Translations under genes and position numbers: made by a program | DNA from: Lachnospiraceae bacterium | GTDB taxonomy: Bacteria; Bacillota; Clostridia; Lachnospirales; Lachnospiraceae | Length of the DNA stretch: 64,000 nucleotides | Direction: 5' to 3' | Assembly (NCBI GenBank): GCA_017468395.1 | Contig: JAFUIR010000022.1 | Span: 31,059-95,058 of the forward strand | Shown here: piece after piece, positions 1 to 7,269 of the stretch | How positions within the stretch are numbered: position 1 is the first letter of the stretch | How the letters are laid out: every line of letters starts with the position of its first letter | The notes under the pieces: generated by a model | Database searches by the model: none | The model's input: the letters and a program-made list of their open reading frames with translations, nothing else | Told to the model about the DNA's origin: nothing

Positions 1-19
1 GGGAGCGGGCGAGGAAACT

Positions 20-808
20 ATGAATAGTGTAAATAAGACATTGTATATTCCGTTATATGGAAAGGCCTTTGTAAGTAAAAAAGGACTGATTCTCCGTGAC
101 GCAAAAGCGGAAGAAATATGGGCGGCAGAGGGTTTTGACTTAAAGGGAAAATCAAAATCCAAGTGGCTTGCCTATTACATGGGAATGCGTTCTGCGGTAT
201 TTGATATGTGGCTTAAGGAGCAGATGAGCCGTGATGGAGAGGCAGTTGTGATACATATCGGTTGTGGCATGGACAGTCGCGTAGAACGTGTGGGAACAGG
301 CGGGCACAGCTGGTATGATGTGGATTTTCCGGATGTAATTGAGGAGCGGAAACGTTATTACAGCGAAACAGCGGATTATCACATGATTTCTTCGGATGCC
401 AGAGAAAACGACTGGATGAAGGCGATTCCCGCAGACAGAAGGGCAATCGTTGTTATGGAAGGTGTCAGTATGTATTTTGAGCCGGAGGAACTGAAAGTAC
501 TGCTGAAAAACCTGACTGACCGCTTTGGTCAACTGAATATTTTGATGGATTGCTACACTACTTTTGCGGCCAAGGCCTCAAAGTACAAAAATCCTATTAA
601 TGATGTGGGAGTGACGGTTTGCTACGGCATAGATGAGCCAAGGTTGTTGGAAGAGGGAACAGGACTTATTTTTGTAGCGGAACAGGAAATGACACCGGCC
701 TTTTTGATAAATGAGTTGAGCGGGGCAGAGAAAGCGGTGTTTAAGAAACTTTTCGGTGGAAAGATTGCAAGGAAAATGTATCGTTTGTATGAGTATAGGA
801 GGGGATAA
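20..808 (+). CDS. SAM-dependent methyltransferase, LCMT/TcmP-like
   Basis: A 262-residue protein of the class I methyltransferase fold, most like the leucine carboxyl methyltransferase / TcmP O-methyltransferase group. The SAM-binding motif I (IHIGCGMDSR) is at about residues 78-87, followed by acidic residues near 100-102 and the family block EGVSMYF at 147-153. Such proteins transfer a methyl group from SAM to a carboxyl or hydroxyl oxygen of a small molecule; the substrate cannot be read from the sequence. It starts after GAGGAA at 11-16, close to the window edge, so an upstream operon partner may be missing. The next gene starts one base after its stop and its ribosome site lies inside this gene, so the two are probably co-transcribed. 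Confidence 0.85.
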   Translation: MNSVNKTLYIPLYGKAFVSKKGLILRDAKAEEIWAAEGFDLKGKSKSKWLAYYMGMRSAVFDMWLKEQMSRDGEAVVIHIGCGMDSRVERVGTGGHSWYDVDFPDVIEERKRYYSETADYHMISSDARENDWMKAIPADRRAIVVMEGVSMYFEPEELKVLLKNLTDRFGQLNILMDCYTTFAAKASKYKNPINDVGVTVCYGIDEPRLLEEGTGLIFVAEQEMTPAFLINELSGAEKAVFKKLFGGKIARKMYRLYEYRRG

Positions 809-809
809 T

Positions 810-1103
810 ATGAGAGTTGACCCGATTTCAAATGCGATTCAGTCAGGCTATGTTTCTTCTGTCAGTAGCGAAGGGCAAAGACGGAAAAAACTGCGTAAGA
901 TGATGAAGGCAGAAAACGTTTCATGGAGTGACATGGAGAATTTGAATGTGCAGGAAGATGCCACGGACGTGCCTGCCTCTTCCAAAGCGCCTATTGACAC
1001 GGAAGTGAATAAACGGTTGGTGGAAGCCAAAGGCACATATAATCAGGGGATGGAAGAGATTGCCTATACTTTAAAGGGCGCACAGATAGATAAATATTCA
1101 TGA
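810..1103 (+). CDS. small hypothetical protein
   Basis: A 97-residue protein with no domain I recognise. I use ATG 810 rather than an upstream in-frame start because AGGAGGGG (797-804) sits just before it. The product is hydrophilic: a basic stretch (QRRKKLRKMMK) near residues 21-32, an acidic centre and a C-terminal segment rich in Gly, Tyr and Ala. It has no signal peptide or membrane segment. It follows the methyltransferase directly and overlaps a possible extended start of the acetyltransferase, so it sits in a compact accessory run. Its coding status rests on the ribosome site and tight spacing. Confidence 0.6.
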   Translation: MRVDPISNAIQSGYVSSVSSEGQRRKKLRKMMKAENVSWSDMENLNVQEDATDVPASSKAPIDTEVNKRLVEAKGTYNQGMEEIAYTLKGAQIDKYS

Positions 1104-1174
1104 TTGTATGTACGGGCTGCTGGCAGAGGAATATAGGGCATGAGCCCGGAAAATTTGAAGAAAAGAGTAAGGAT

Positions 1175-1786
1175 ATGAACGCAAAGGAAGCATTACATAG
1201 CGGTAAATTGTATTTACCCGGCGATGAAGAGATTCTGAAAGAGCAGTTTGAATGCCTTGAGAAATTGTATGATTTTAACCAGACCAGACCGTCAGAATTT
1301 GAGAAGCGGACAAACCTTTTAAAAGAGATGTTTGGGGAAATCGGCGAGGGATGTTATATCGAACCGCCTTTTTATTCTAACTGGGGTGGTAAGCACTGTC
1401 ATTTCGGCAAAATGGTATATGCCAATTTTAATTTGACTTGTGTGGACGATACCCATATTTATGTGGGAGATTATACAATGATTGGACCCAATGTGACAAT
1501 TGCCGCAGCAGGGCACCCCATTCAGCCGCAGCTTAGAGCGCAAGGGTATCAGTATAATATGCCCGTCCGCATTGGTAATAATTGTTGGCTGGGAGCAGGC
1601 GTCACTATTGTGCCCGGAATAACCATAGGAGATAATGTGGTAATCGGAGCGGGGAGTGTTGTGACCAAGGATATTCCCAGCAATGTGGTTGCGGTGGGAA
1701 ACCCATGTAAAGTTATGCGGGAAGTAAATGAACATGACTATGAATTTTATTTTAAGGATAAGAGAATAGAAGGGAACATAGTGTAA
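1175..1786 (+). CDS. maltose/galactoside O-acetyltransferase family (left-handed beta-helix)
   Basis: A 203-residue acetyltransferase of the Maa/LacA/NodL family, which transfers acetyl from acetyl-CoA to a sugar hydroxyl. The N-terminal helical Mac domain covers about residues 1-55. The hexapeptide-repeat beta-helix follows (IGNNCWLGAGVTI, IGDNVVIGAGSVV), with the likely catalytic histidine at H114 in AAGHP. The C-terminal AVGNPCKV is typical of the family. ATG 1175 is preferred over an upstream in-frame start (1100) because the family begins at this Met-Asn-Ala and AAGG lies upstream. Its stop TAA overlaps the ATG of the decayed NUDIX reading frame. Confidence 0.9.
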   Translation: MNAKEALHSGKLYLPGDEEILKEQFECLEKLYDFNQTRPSEFEKRTNLLKEMFGEIGEGCYIEPPFYSNWGGKHCHFGKMVYANFNLTCVDDTHIYVGDYTMIGPNVTIAAAGHPIQPQLRAQGYQYNMPVRIGNNCWLGAGVTIVPGITIGDNVVIGAGSVVTKDIPSNVVAVGNPCKVMREVNEHDYEFYFKDKRIEGNIV

Positions 1787-2035
1787 TGTCTAAGTTGAGA
1801 AATATGACCTCTATTTATCTTTCCTGCAAGGATTAAATGCTTTTGCTTTATAGGCAGGGCTCCAGAGTGGTAAATGACCTATGGGTAGGTTTGGCAGGCG
1901 GACATTTTGAAAAAGAAGAACTTGACGATGCCAAGGCCTGCATTTTGCGGGAATTTTTTATTTATAAAGGAGTGTCAAGCGGCGCCGACAGTGTGGCAAT
2001 TTGTAAGTTACATGCTGGAAAGGCTTGGAATGTAG
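1786..2035 (+). pseudogene. NUDIX hydrolase remnant
   Basis: The reading frame from ATG 1786 gives MSKLRNMTSIYLSCKD, then a TAA at 1834-1836. It continues in the same frame as MLLLYRQGSRVVNDLWVGLAGGHFEKEEL, which is the start of an 8-oxo-dGTP-diphosphatase-type NUDIX domain. The NUDIX box is entered (GGHFEKEEL...ILREF, about 1894-1953) but the catalytic REXXEE tail is gone. The sequence then drifts, and a different frame from about 1973 reads a plausible C-terminus ending TVWQFVSYMLERLGM before TAG 2033-2035. I infer a nonsense change plus an internal deletion with frameshift. It follows the acetyltransferase with a TAATG overlap, so it was probably once co-translated. Confidence 0.7.
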
Positions 2036-2047
2036 AGAGGCAAAAGT

Positions 2048-2374
2048 ATGTTAGGATTTATTATTTGTGCGTTAGTGGGTCTTTTGGTTGTAGGGCTTGG
2101 ATTTTGGTGTTTCCGCGCAAAGAAGCCGGTAGGATTTTGGGCAAATGCGGAGGCGCCGGAAGCAAAAAATATAAACGATGTGACAGGATATAACCGGGCT
2201 GTAGGGATATTATTGATTATATTTGGGATTGTTTTTGTACTGCTTTGCCTGCCGATTTTGGGGGGACAAAATTCGCCGGGGATTATTGTGTCCATTTTGG
2301 GAATGATGTTTGAATCCATTGCGGCAATGGTTGTCTATACCGTTGTGATTGAGCCGAAATATACAAAAAAATAA
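2048..2374 (+). CDS. small membrane protein, unknown function
   Basis: A 108-residue protein with about three hydrophobic segments: residues 2-22, around 52-72 and around 78-102. Between the first two is a polar loop with KNINDVTGYNRA. Short clostridial membrane proteins with a first helix, a 'VxxYNRA' loop and further helices are common and uncharacterised; I match that pattern but assign no function. GAGAGG (2034-2039) lies upstream of ATG 2048, inside the end of the NUDIX remnant. No partner suggests a pathway. Confidence 0.7.
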   Translation: MLGFIICALVGLLVVGLGFWCFRAKKPVGFWANAEAPEAKNINDVTGYNRAVGILLIIFGIVFVLLCLPILGGQNSPGIIVSILGMMFESIAAMVVYTVVIEPKYTKK

Positions 2375-2422
2375 AATGGGAACGAAAAAGATAAAAGAAC
2401 AGAATGAGGAGAGGTAAGGAAG

Positions 2423-3412
2423 ATGAGAGAAACATTAACTACACTGTGCAATCAATTTGCAGAAAACAAGGAATTAATTAAAGAGGCTTTTACATGGGAA
2501 AGGACAGAGATGTATCCTGTGTGTGCAGCAGTTTTTGCGGATAAGGGAAAGACTGCGGATGTGGAAAAAATGAAAGCCTGCAAAGCAATTTTGAAAGAAC
2601 AGACAGGAGTTTTTTCGGATTTTAGGGGCAATGGTTTGTTGGCACTGATTTCCATGTTGGCGCTGAGCGCTGATCCTAAGGCCAAAATGCAGGATGCATT
2701 GCAAATGCACAGCAAGTTAAAAGAGCATTTTTGGTCGTCGGCGTATTTGCCTGTGGCGGCAATGGTTGTGGCAAATATGGCGGAAGTTGAAAAGTATGAT
2801 GAACTTGCTGCCCGCACAAAAAATATTTATGATTTGATGAAAAACGAGCATCCTTTCCTGACCTCCGGTGAAGACAGCGTGTTTGCGGCATTGCTGGCAT
2901 TTTCTGAACTGACGGACCAGCAGGTAGTGGCTGAGATGGAGCGCTGTTACCGGATTTTGAAACCCGATTTCTTTTCCGGCAATGCGGTGCAGTCCTTAAG
3001 CCATGTGCTTGCTCTTGGAGAGGGCAGCGCAGAGCAAAAGTGCCGGAGAGTAATGAGTTTATACGAAGGGCTGAGAACCAAAGGTTGTAAATACGGTACG
3101 GACTATGAACTGGCAACTCTTGGGGTACTGGCGCTGCTTCCGGTGGATGATACAACTATCATCAATGAGATGGTGGAAGTGGATAATTTCCTGGCAGAGC
3201 AAAAAGGTTATGGTCTCTTTGGATATACGAAAAAACAGCGCCTGATGCATGCAAGTATGCTTGTAAGCAGTTCTTACATGGAAAACAGTGAAAATCCGGC
3301 AATGAATACCGCCGCAATCAGCGGAACCATTTCCATGATTGCAGCGCAGCAGGCCGCGATGTGTGCTGTTATTGCATCGACCAGTGCGGCAGCAGCGGCT
3401 TCATCAAATTAA
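2423..3412 (+). CDS. DUF4003 family protein
   Basis: A 329-residue protein resembling the DUF4003 family of Firmicutes. It is all-helical, with repeated segments of the kind 'F...ALLAFSEL...VVAEMERCYRIL' and 'LATLGVLALLP' that give the look of a helical-repeat domain. The C-terminal 40 residues (ISGTISMIAAQQAAMCAVIAS...) are rich in Ala, Ser and Met and could form one hydrophobic helix. No catalytic motif is visible and function is unknown. The ribosome site GAGGAGAGG lies just upstream of ATG 2423. Confidence 0.75.
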   Translation: MRETLTTLCNQFAENKELIKEAFTWERTEMYPVCAAVFADKGKTADVEKMKACKAILKEQTGVFSDFRGNGLLALISMLALSADPKAKMQDALQMHSKLKEHFWSSAYLPVAAMVVANMAEVEKYDELAARTKNIYDLMKNEHPFLTSGEDSVFAALLAFSELTDQQVVAEMERCYRILKPDFFSGNAVQSLSHVLALGEGSAEQKCRRVMSLYEGLRTKGCKYGTDYELATLGVLALLPVDDTTIINEMVEVDNFLAEQKGYGLFGYTKKQRLMHASMLVSSSYMENSENPAMNTAAISGTISMIAAQQAAMCAVIASTSAAAAASSN

Positions 3413-3464
3413 ATTGAGGGAATAGTGGAACTTAATATACTTTGAGATAAAAGGGGAATATCAA

Positions 3465-4160
3465 ATGATAGGAGCGTTTACTTGTTTAGAACTGTTGGCA
3501 CTGGTATGCACGGGAATGTTCGCAAAAAAAATTTGTGAATGTAGGGGATGGAGAAAAATTAGATGTATCCCGTGGTTAATCTTGACGGAATGTCTGGTTA
3601 TTTTGATACAAAATATATGTTATGAAAAAGAACTTACAAATTTTGATGCAATATGTTTGATGATTGGACTAGTTATTGTTGCGATAATATCCATAAGATA
3701 TGTGGTTAATAGTACCGATGTAGGAATGAAAATCCCGATTATGTTAGGATGGTTTTCTATTCTGACCTTATTTACATTAGCTGCCGCAATGGTTGATGAA
3801 AAAATTATGTATTTTTTCAAATTGTTGCTTATGGTTCTATTAATTATGGGGCTGATGATTGTAAAAGATTGTGTTCCGATTGTAAGAATATTCTGGTCAA
3901 TTTTGGTTTATGTTGTAATGCTATTTGTGAATGTTTCTTTTACGAAAAACTTTCTGTTTTCAGATGTGGAGTTAGTAGTTAGTACTATATATGAGATATT
4001 TCAAAGAATATATTCTCTAAATCCTTTATCGGAGAATATGGGAGATTGGGGAATGATTACATATATGTTAGATTTTTTAATATGCAGAATTATGGATGTT
4101 ATTCTGCTGGGTTTCCTATCAAGCAATTTTATGGAATTGTGTAATAATAAGAAGAGTTAG
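3465..4160 (+). CDS. polytopic membrane protein, unknown function
   Basis: A 231-residue, very hydrophobic protein with about seven predicted membrane segments and short charged loops. I recognise no family. The base composition is clearly more AT-rich than the surrounding metabolic genes and codon choice leans to A/T endings, which together with the similarly AT-rich flavodoxin-like gene that follows suggests recent acquisition of this pair. AAAGGGG (3449-3456 region) precedes ATG 3465. Confidence 0.6.
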   Translation: MIGAFTCLELLALVCTGMFAKKICECRGWRKIRCIPWLILTECLVILIQNICYEKELTNFDAICLMIGLVIVAIISIRYVVNSTDVGMKIPIMLGWFSILTLFTLAAAMVDEKIMYFFKLLLMVLLIMGLMIVKDCVPIVRIFWSILVYVVMLFVNVSFTKNFLFSDVELVVSTIYEIFQRIYSLNPLSENMGDWGMITYMLDFLICRIMDVILLGFLSSNFMELCNNKKS

Positions 4161-4194
4161 AAAAACTATTGTTCAGGGAAAGTGAAAAAACAAC

Positions 4195-4740
4195 ATGAAA
4201 ACTTTGATTTTTAATGGTTCACCCAGAGTAAATGGCGATACGGAAAGTCTAATTAAGATAATAACAGAAAATATAAATGGTGACTATAAGATTGTAAATT
4301 CCTATAGATGTAATATTTTACCTTGCATCGATTGTAGATTTTGCTGGAAAAATACGGGGTGTTCAATATCTGATGAGATGCAGGAAGTATATGATTATAT
4401 TCAAGAGTGTGATAATATACTAATTGCATCGCCAATCTATTTTTCAGAGTTGACAGGAAAGTTGCTTGATGTAGGAAGTCGCTTGCAAACATATTTTTGT
4501 GCTAAATTTTTTAGAAAAGAAGTACCGATTAAAAAAGGTGCAGTTATTTTGGTTGGCGGCGGAGACGGTTGTATGGATAAAGCATATGAAACAGCATGTA
4601 CATTATTACATCATATGAATTGTTATAATATTCATGAAGTGGTATCTTGTCATAATACAAACAATAAACCTGCAGTTGAAGAACCGAAGACTCTTTCGGG
4701 AGTCAATAGCATTATTCGATTCTTTAATGGTTTATACTAG
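4195..4740 (+). CDS. flavodoxin-like NAD(P)H-dependent oxidoreductase
   Basis: A 181-residue flavoprotein of the NADPH-dependent FMN reductase / flavodoxin-like family. The FMN phosphate loop is the N-terminal GSPRVNGDTES (residues 8-18). The Cys-containing PCIDCRFCW...GC segment near 43-56 and IASPIYFSELTG near 80-92 are standard for this group. Members reduce quinones, nitro- or azo-compounds or serve as electron carriers; the substrate here is unknown. The gene is AT-rich like the preceding membrane protein, 34 bases upstream. The ribosome site is weak. Confidence 0.8.
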   Translation: MKTLIFNGSPRVNGDTESLIKIITENINGDYKIVNSYRCNILPCIDCRFCWKNTGCSISDEMQEVYDYIQECDNILIASPIYFSELTGKLLDVGSRLQTYFCAKFFRKEVPIKKGAVILVGGGDGCMDKAYETACTLLHHMNCYNIHEVVSCHNTNNKPAVEEPKTLSGVNSIIRFFNGLY

Positions 4741-4798
4741 TGATTCTGTAGAAACGTTTTTCTCAAAAGTGAACGCTCTATTCTAATTAAAAACGATA

Positions 4799-4826
4799 TT
4801 GACAGACCCCACAGACATGATATAAT
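4799..4826 (+). promoter_or_regulatory. sigma-A-type promoter of the XRE gene
   Basis: TTGACA at 4799-4804 and TATAAT at 4821-4826 are separated by 16 bases, near consensus for the housekeeping sigma factor. Transcription would start near 4833, giving a leader of about 110 nt before ATG 4946. Confidence 0.75.
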
Positions 4827-4832
4827 TAGTCT

Positions 4833-4945
4833 CACAACAAAATAACGCCCGATGTTCTTTCGATTGGCAGAGGTGCCGAGAATGGCTCAGACCAGAGAAC
4901 ATAGTAACTGTTAACCACGTTAGCTCTTACCAAGGAGGCATACAT
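4833..4945 (+). promoter_or_regulatory. structured 5' leader of the XRE gene
   Basis: The leader contains an inverted repeat, ATGTTCT (4852-4858) with AGAACAT (4896-4902), enclosing a GC-richer loop of about 37 bases. It is followed by a TTAAC/GTTA-containing stretch and a perfect AAGGAGG (4932-4938) seven bases before the start codon. I do not recognise a known riboswitch. The leader is long for so small a gene and may carry regulation. Confidence 0.4.
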
Positions 4946-5197
4946 ATGGATCAATATCCTGTTATCAATTTAAAGGAAACCGGCTTGCGAATCAAAACGC
5001 TCCGTCAGGAGAGAGGCATTACGGTTCTGGAATTGAGTCAGTACATGGGTTTTACCGAGCCACAAGCGGTATATAAGTGGCAGAGAGGGGAAAGTCTTCC
5101 CACGGTAGATAACCTGTACGCATTGAGTAAAATATTGAGAACTTCCATGGAGGACATCTTAGTCGGCAACGACGAGATGTCCTCTCGTTTTTTGTGA
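4946..5197 (+). CDS. XRE-family HTH regulator, small
   Basis: An 83-residue DNA-binding protein, almost entirely one Cro/C1-type helix-turn-helix. The domain covers about residues 10-72: IKTLRQERGITVLELSQYMG, then the recognition region with VYKWQRGESLPTVDNLYALSKIL. The C-terminal tail (EDILVGNDEMSSRFL) is encoded by DNA that also forms a terminator hairpin, so codon choice there serves two roles. It has its own strong promoter and leader and is therefore probably monocistronic. It may regulate itself or the neighbouring TIR gene; the target is not visible. Confidence 0.9.
   Translation: MDQYPVINLKETGLRIKTLRQERGITVLELSQYMGFTEPQAVYKWQRGESLPTVDNLYALSKILRTSMEDILVGNDEMSSRFL
5150..5193 (+). terminator. 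intragenic rho-independent terminator inside the XRE gene
   Basis: A perfect 10-bp stem GAGGACATCT (5150-5159) / AGATGTCCTC (5175-5184) encloses a second stem GTCG (5162-5165) / CGAC (5170-5173) capped by a GCAA tetraloop of the GNRA type. TCG and six T residues follow (5188-5193). The whole structure lies within the last 16 codons and the stop codon comes after the T run. Confidence 0.85.
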
Positions 5198-5209
5198 AGA
5201 AACATATGA

Positions 5210-5238
5210 TTGCAAATAAACTTTTGCTTTGTTATCAT
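5210..5238 (+). promoter_or_regulatory. probable promoter of the TIR gene
   Basis: TTGCAA at 5210-5215 and TATCAT at 5233-5238 with a 17-base spacer, about 60 bases upstream of ATG 5301. It follows the XRE terminator, so the TIR gene appears to have its own promoter. Confidence 0.5.
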
Positions 5239-5300
5239 AAACTATAGGATAAGGTGCGGTAAGAGAGGATTTGGAGCAGATATAACCGGAGGATAAATAA

Positions 5301-6524
5301 ATGACAGAGGAACAAAAGGCAGCAAGAAAAAAATCGGCTGAAAGCGGACATATTAAATGGATAAAGGATCACTGCCTGCGGACAAAAGACAGTGGGGAAG
5401 ATTATGTTTTTATAAGTTATAAATCAGACAATTTTGAGAAAGTATTGGATGATATTGTATATAAAGTATGTAAAAAATACGGGCTGCGCGTATATTTTGA
5501 TACGGCATTTGATGATAATTCGTTATCATGGATACAGCAATTTAGTGCAAATATGGAAAGTATTCATTGCAAGGCGTTCATCGCATTTTTAGATGATGAA
5601 TATTATTCAAGTTATGCAACATTATTGGAAATGATGACGCGTAAAACGGCTGCGGCAGGTGGTGACTACAGGGAGGATACTTTATTTTTTCTGCCAATAA
5701 ATTTGGAACCTATTTCGGATAAATGCAGTGATAAAAATACCGGTTTGGGAACTAAGCGGTACAGCAACGGAAAATTGAATCAACATGCCGAATTGGAATT
5801 GAAAAAATTTAATGAGGTTTTTAATGAAATTGCGGATTCCAGAATGAAAAAAATATACAAGCGGAAAGATGAAAAAGAATTGTATTATGAAGAGACAAAG
5901 GATAGTCCGCAGGTTGGAAGTATATATCTTAATGTGACCCAGTGTCGCAGATTGATGGAAATGGTTATTCCTCCATGCAATGAAAATGATGGGACTAATA
6001 AGGATTTTGTTGAGGCTATTCATGATAAATTAATGAATAAGGGATTACTTTCTGTATTTGGACAAGTAGAAGAGGCAGCCGGTCGGGAGCCCAAATCCTG
6101 TGAAATATTAGCATCTCATGTCAGGGCGGATAAAAGGTGTGTAAGTTCCTCTGCAATGTTAAGACAAATATTGGAAAGTGATGAGTGTAAAGATTCCAAT
6201 TTAAAGAGAATCTTAAAGGAAAATAAGATATTGTTGAGAATAAGCAGCAGTGATATTTCTTATAGGGAAGAATACGCAAAATACGACATATGGCTGTTTT
6301 CGTTTGATAAATCAGAGCCGGATGTTGACGACTGGGATTTTTATATTCTGAAAAAAGGTGATATGAGTATAGCTTCCTCGCGGACATGCTTTGATGCTAC
6401 TAATTTAAATGCATCAGTATTAATAAAAAATAGTATTAGAAAGTCACACTTAGAAGGTATCAAAAAGATTACCTTGGAGGAACTTTTAAGTGGAAAATGG
6501 ACTTGTTGTTTTGAGGAAAAGTAG
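5301..6524 (+). CDS. TIR-domain protein, possible immune effector
   Basis: A 407-residue soluble protein. Residues about 33-150 form a TIR-like domain: the first strand and loop read DYVFISYKSD (34-43), followed by LRVYFDT and then AFIAFLDDEYYSSYATLLE, which places a glutamate at E110 where TIR NAD glycohydrolases have the catalytic Glu. The remaining 250 residues, including the block around DIWLFSFDKSEPDVDDWDFYIL, match nothing I know and may be a sensor or binding domain. Bacterial TIR proteins often degrade NAD+ in anti-phage systems (Thoeris, CBASS, TIR-STING, short pAgo), but no known partner lies alongside. GGAGG (5288-5292) precedes ATG 5301. The gene is AT-richer than the ClpP/VirD4 pair downstream and is separated from it by a hairpin. 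Confidence 0.75.
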   Translation: MTEEQKAARKKSAESGHIKWIKDHCLRTKDSGEDYVFISYKSDNFEKVLDDIVYKVCKKYGLRVYFDTAFDDNSLSWIQQFSANMESIHCKAFIAFLDDEYYSSYATLLEMMTRKTAAAGGDYREDTLFFLPINLEPISDKCSDKNTGLGTKRYSNGKLNQHAELELKKFNEVFNEIADSRMKKIYKRKDEKELYYEETKDSPQVGSIYLNVTQCRRLMEMVIPPCNENDGTNKDFVEAIHDKLMNKGLLSVFGQVEEAAGREPKSCEILASHVRADKRCVSSSAMLRQILESDECKDSNLKRILKENKILLRISSSDISYREEYAKYDIWLFSFDKSEPDVDDWDFYILKKGDMSIASSRTCFDATNLNASVLIKNSIRKSHLEGIKKITLEELLSGKWTCCFEEK

Positions 6525-6535
6525 AGTAAATAGTT

Positions 6536-6569
6536 GGGGTGGCATTCAAAAGGGTGCCACCCCATTACT
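6536..6569 (+). terminator. terminator after the TIR gene
   Basis: A 9-bp perfect stem GGGGTGGCA (6536-6544) / TGCCACCCC (6555-6563) with a 10-base loop, then ATTACTTTG. The T tract is weak, so termination may be partial. Confidence 0.6.
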
Positions 6570-6657
6570 TTGTTTATGAAAAGCGGGGCTAAACTACCGG
6601 TTTAATGACGGTGGCGGAAAAATATTGTAAGATTAAGAACGAAAAGGAGGGATTGCG

Positions 6658-7251
6658 ATGAACAACATATGGATTCCCGCCGTTGAAGTGGAAACCAACG
6701 CAGGGGTCAGGGAGGTTGCCCTGACAACCAAGCACCTGATGGAGCGGAGGATTTTCCTAAACGGCGCAATAGACACGGAATCAGTAAATGCACTGATTTC
6801 ACAACTACTTTACCTTGACGGCTGTGGTGAAGGGGAAATAAACCTTTACATAAACAGCGGAGGGGGACAGGTAAATGCAGGTCTTTTGCTCTACGATGTT
6901 CTACAAGGGATGAAATGCCCGGTCAACATGTACTGCCTGGGGATGGCCGCCAGTATGGCAGCAGTAATCCTTGCAAGCGGAGAAAAGGGAAGAAGGTTCA
7001 TACTTCCCCACTCCAAAACCATGATTCACGAGCCCCTTATCAGTGAGGGAGTGGGAGGCTCGGCAACTTCCATCAAAAACATATCGGACAACATATTGGA
7101 AACCAAGAAACTGGTAAACGGAATCTTGGCGAAACATACGGGAAAGCCGTCCAAAGAAATTGATAAGTCGACAGCTTACGACCACTATATGAATGCCGAA
7201 GAAAGTGTGGCATTCGGTATCTGTGACAAGATTGTTTACTCTATCAACTAA
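6658..7251 (+). CDS. ClpP-like serine peptidase, accessory paralogue
   Basis: A 197-residue member of the ClpP / S14 peptidase family. The triad is intact: S99 in GMAASM, H124 in MIHEPL and D175 in TAYDHYM. The oligomer-forming core (INLYINSGGGQVNAGLLLYD, 61-80) is conserved, though SGGG replaces the SPGG of canonical ClpP. The start lacks the exact Clp N-terminal loop. It differs from the housekeeping ClpP at 32775 and is not next to a Clp ATPase; instead it lies 18 bases upstream of a VirD4/TraG-type ATPase, each gene having its own strong ribosome site (AAGGAGG). The pair looks like one operon. It could process or degrade a dedicated substrate. Head-maturation proteases of phages also belong to this family, but no phage genes are present. 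Confidence 0.85.
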   Translation: MNNIWIPAVEVETNAGVREVALTTKHLMERRIFLNGAIDTESVNALISQLLYLDGCGEGEINLYINSGGGQVNAGLLLYDVLQGMKCPVNMYCLGMAASMAAVILASGEKGRRFILPHSKTMIHEPLISEGVGGSATSIKNISDNILETKKLVNGILAKHTGKPSKEIDKSTAYDHYMNAEESVAFGICDKIVYSIN

Positions 7252-7269
7252 GCAAAGGAGGCGGAACCT

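Noticed and set aside
1837-2193. Long ORF overlapping the 108-residue membrane protein gene
   Set aside because: Its first part is NUDIX remnant after an internal stop and the rest is out-of-frame shadow of the membrane protein gene.
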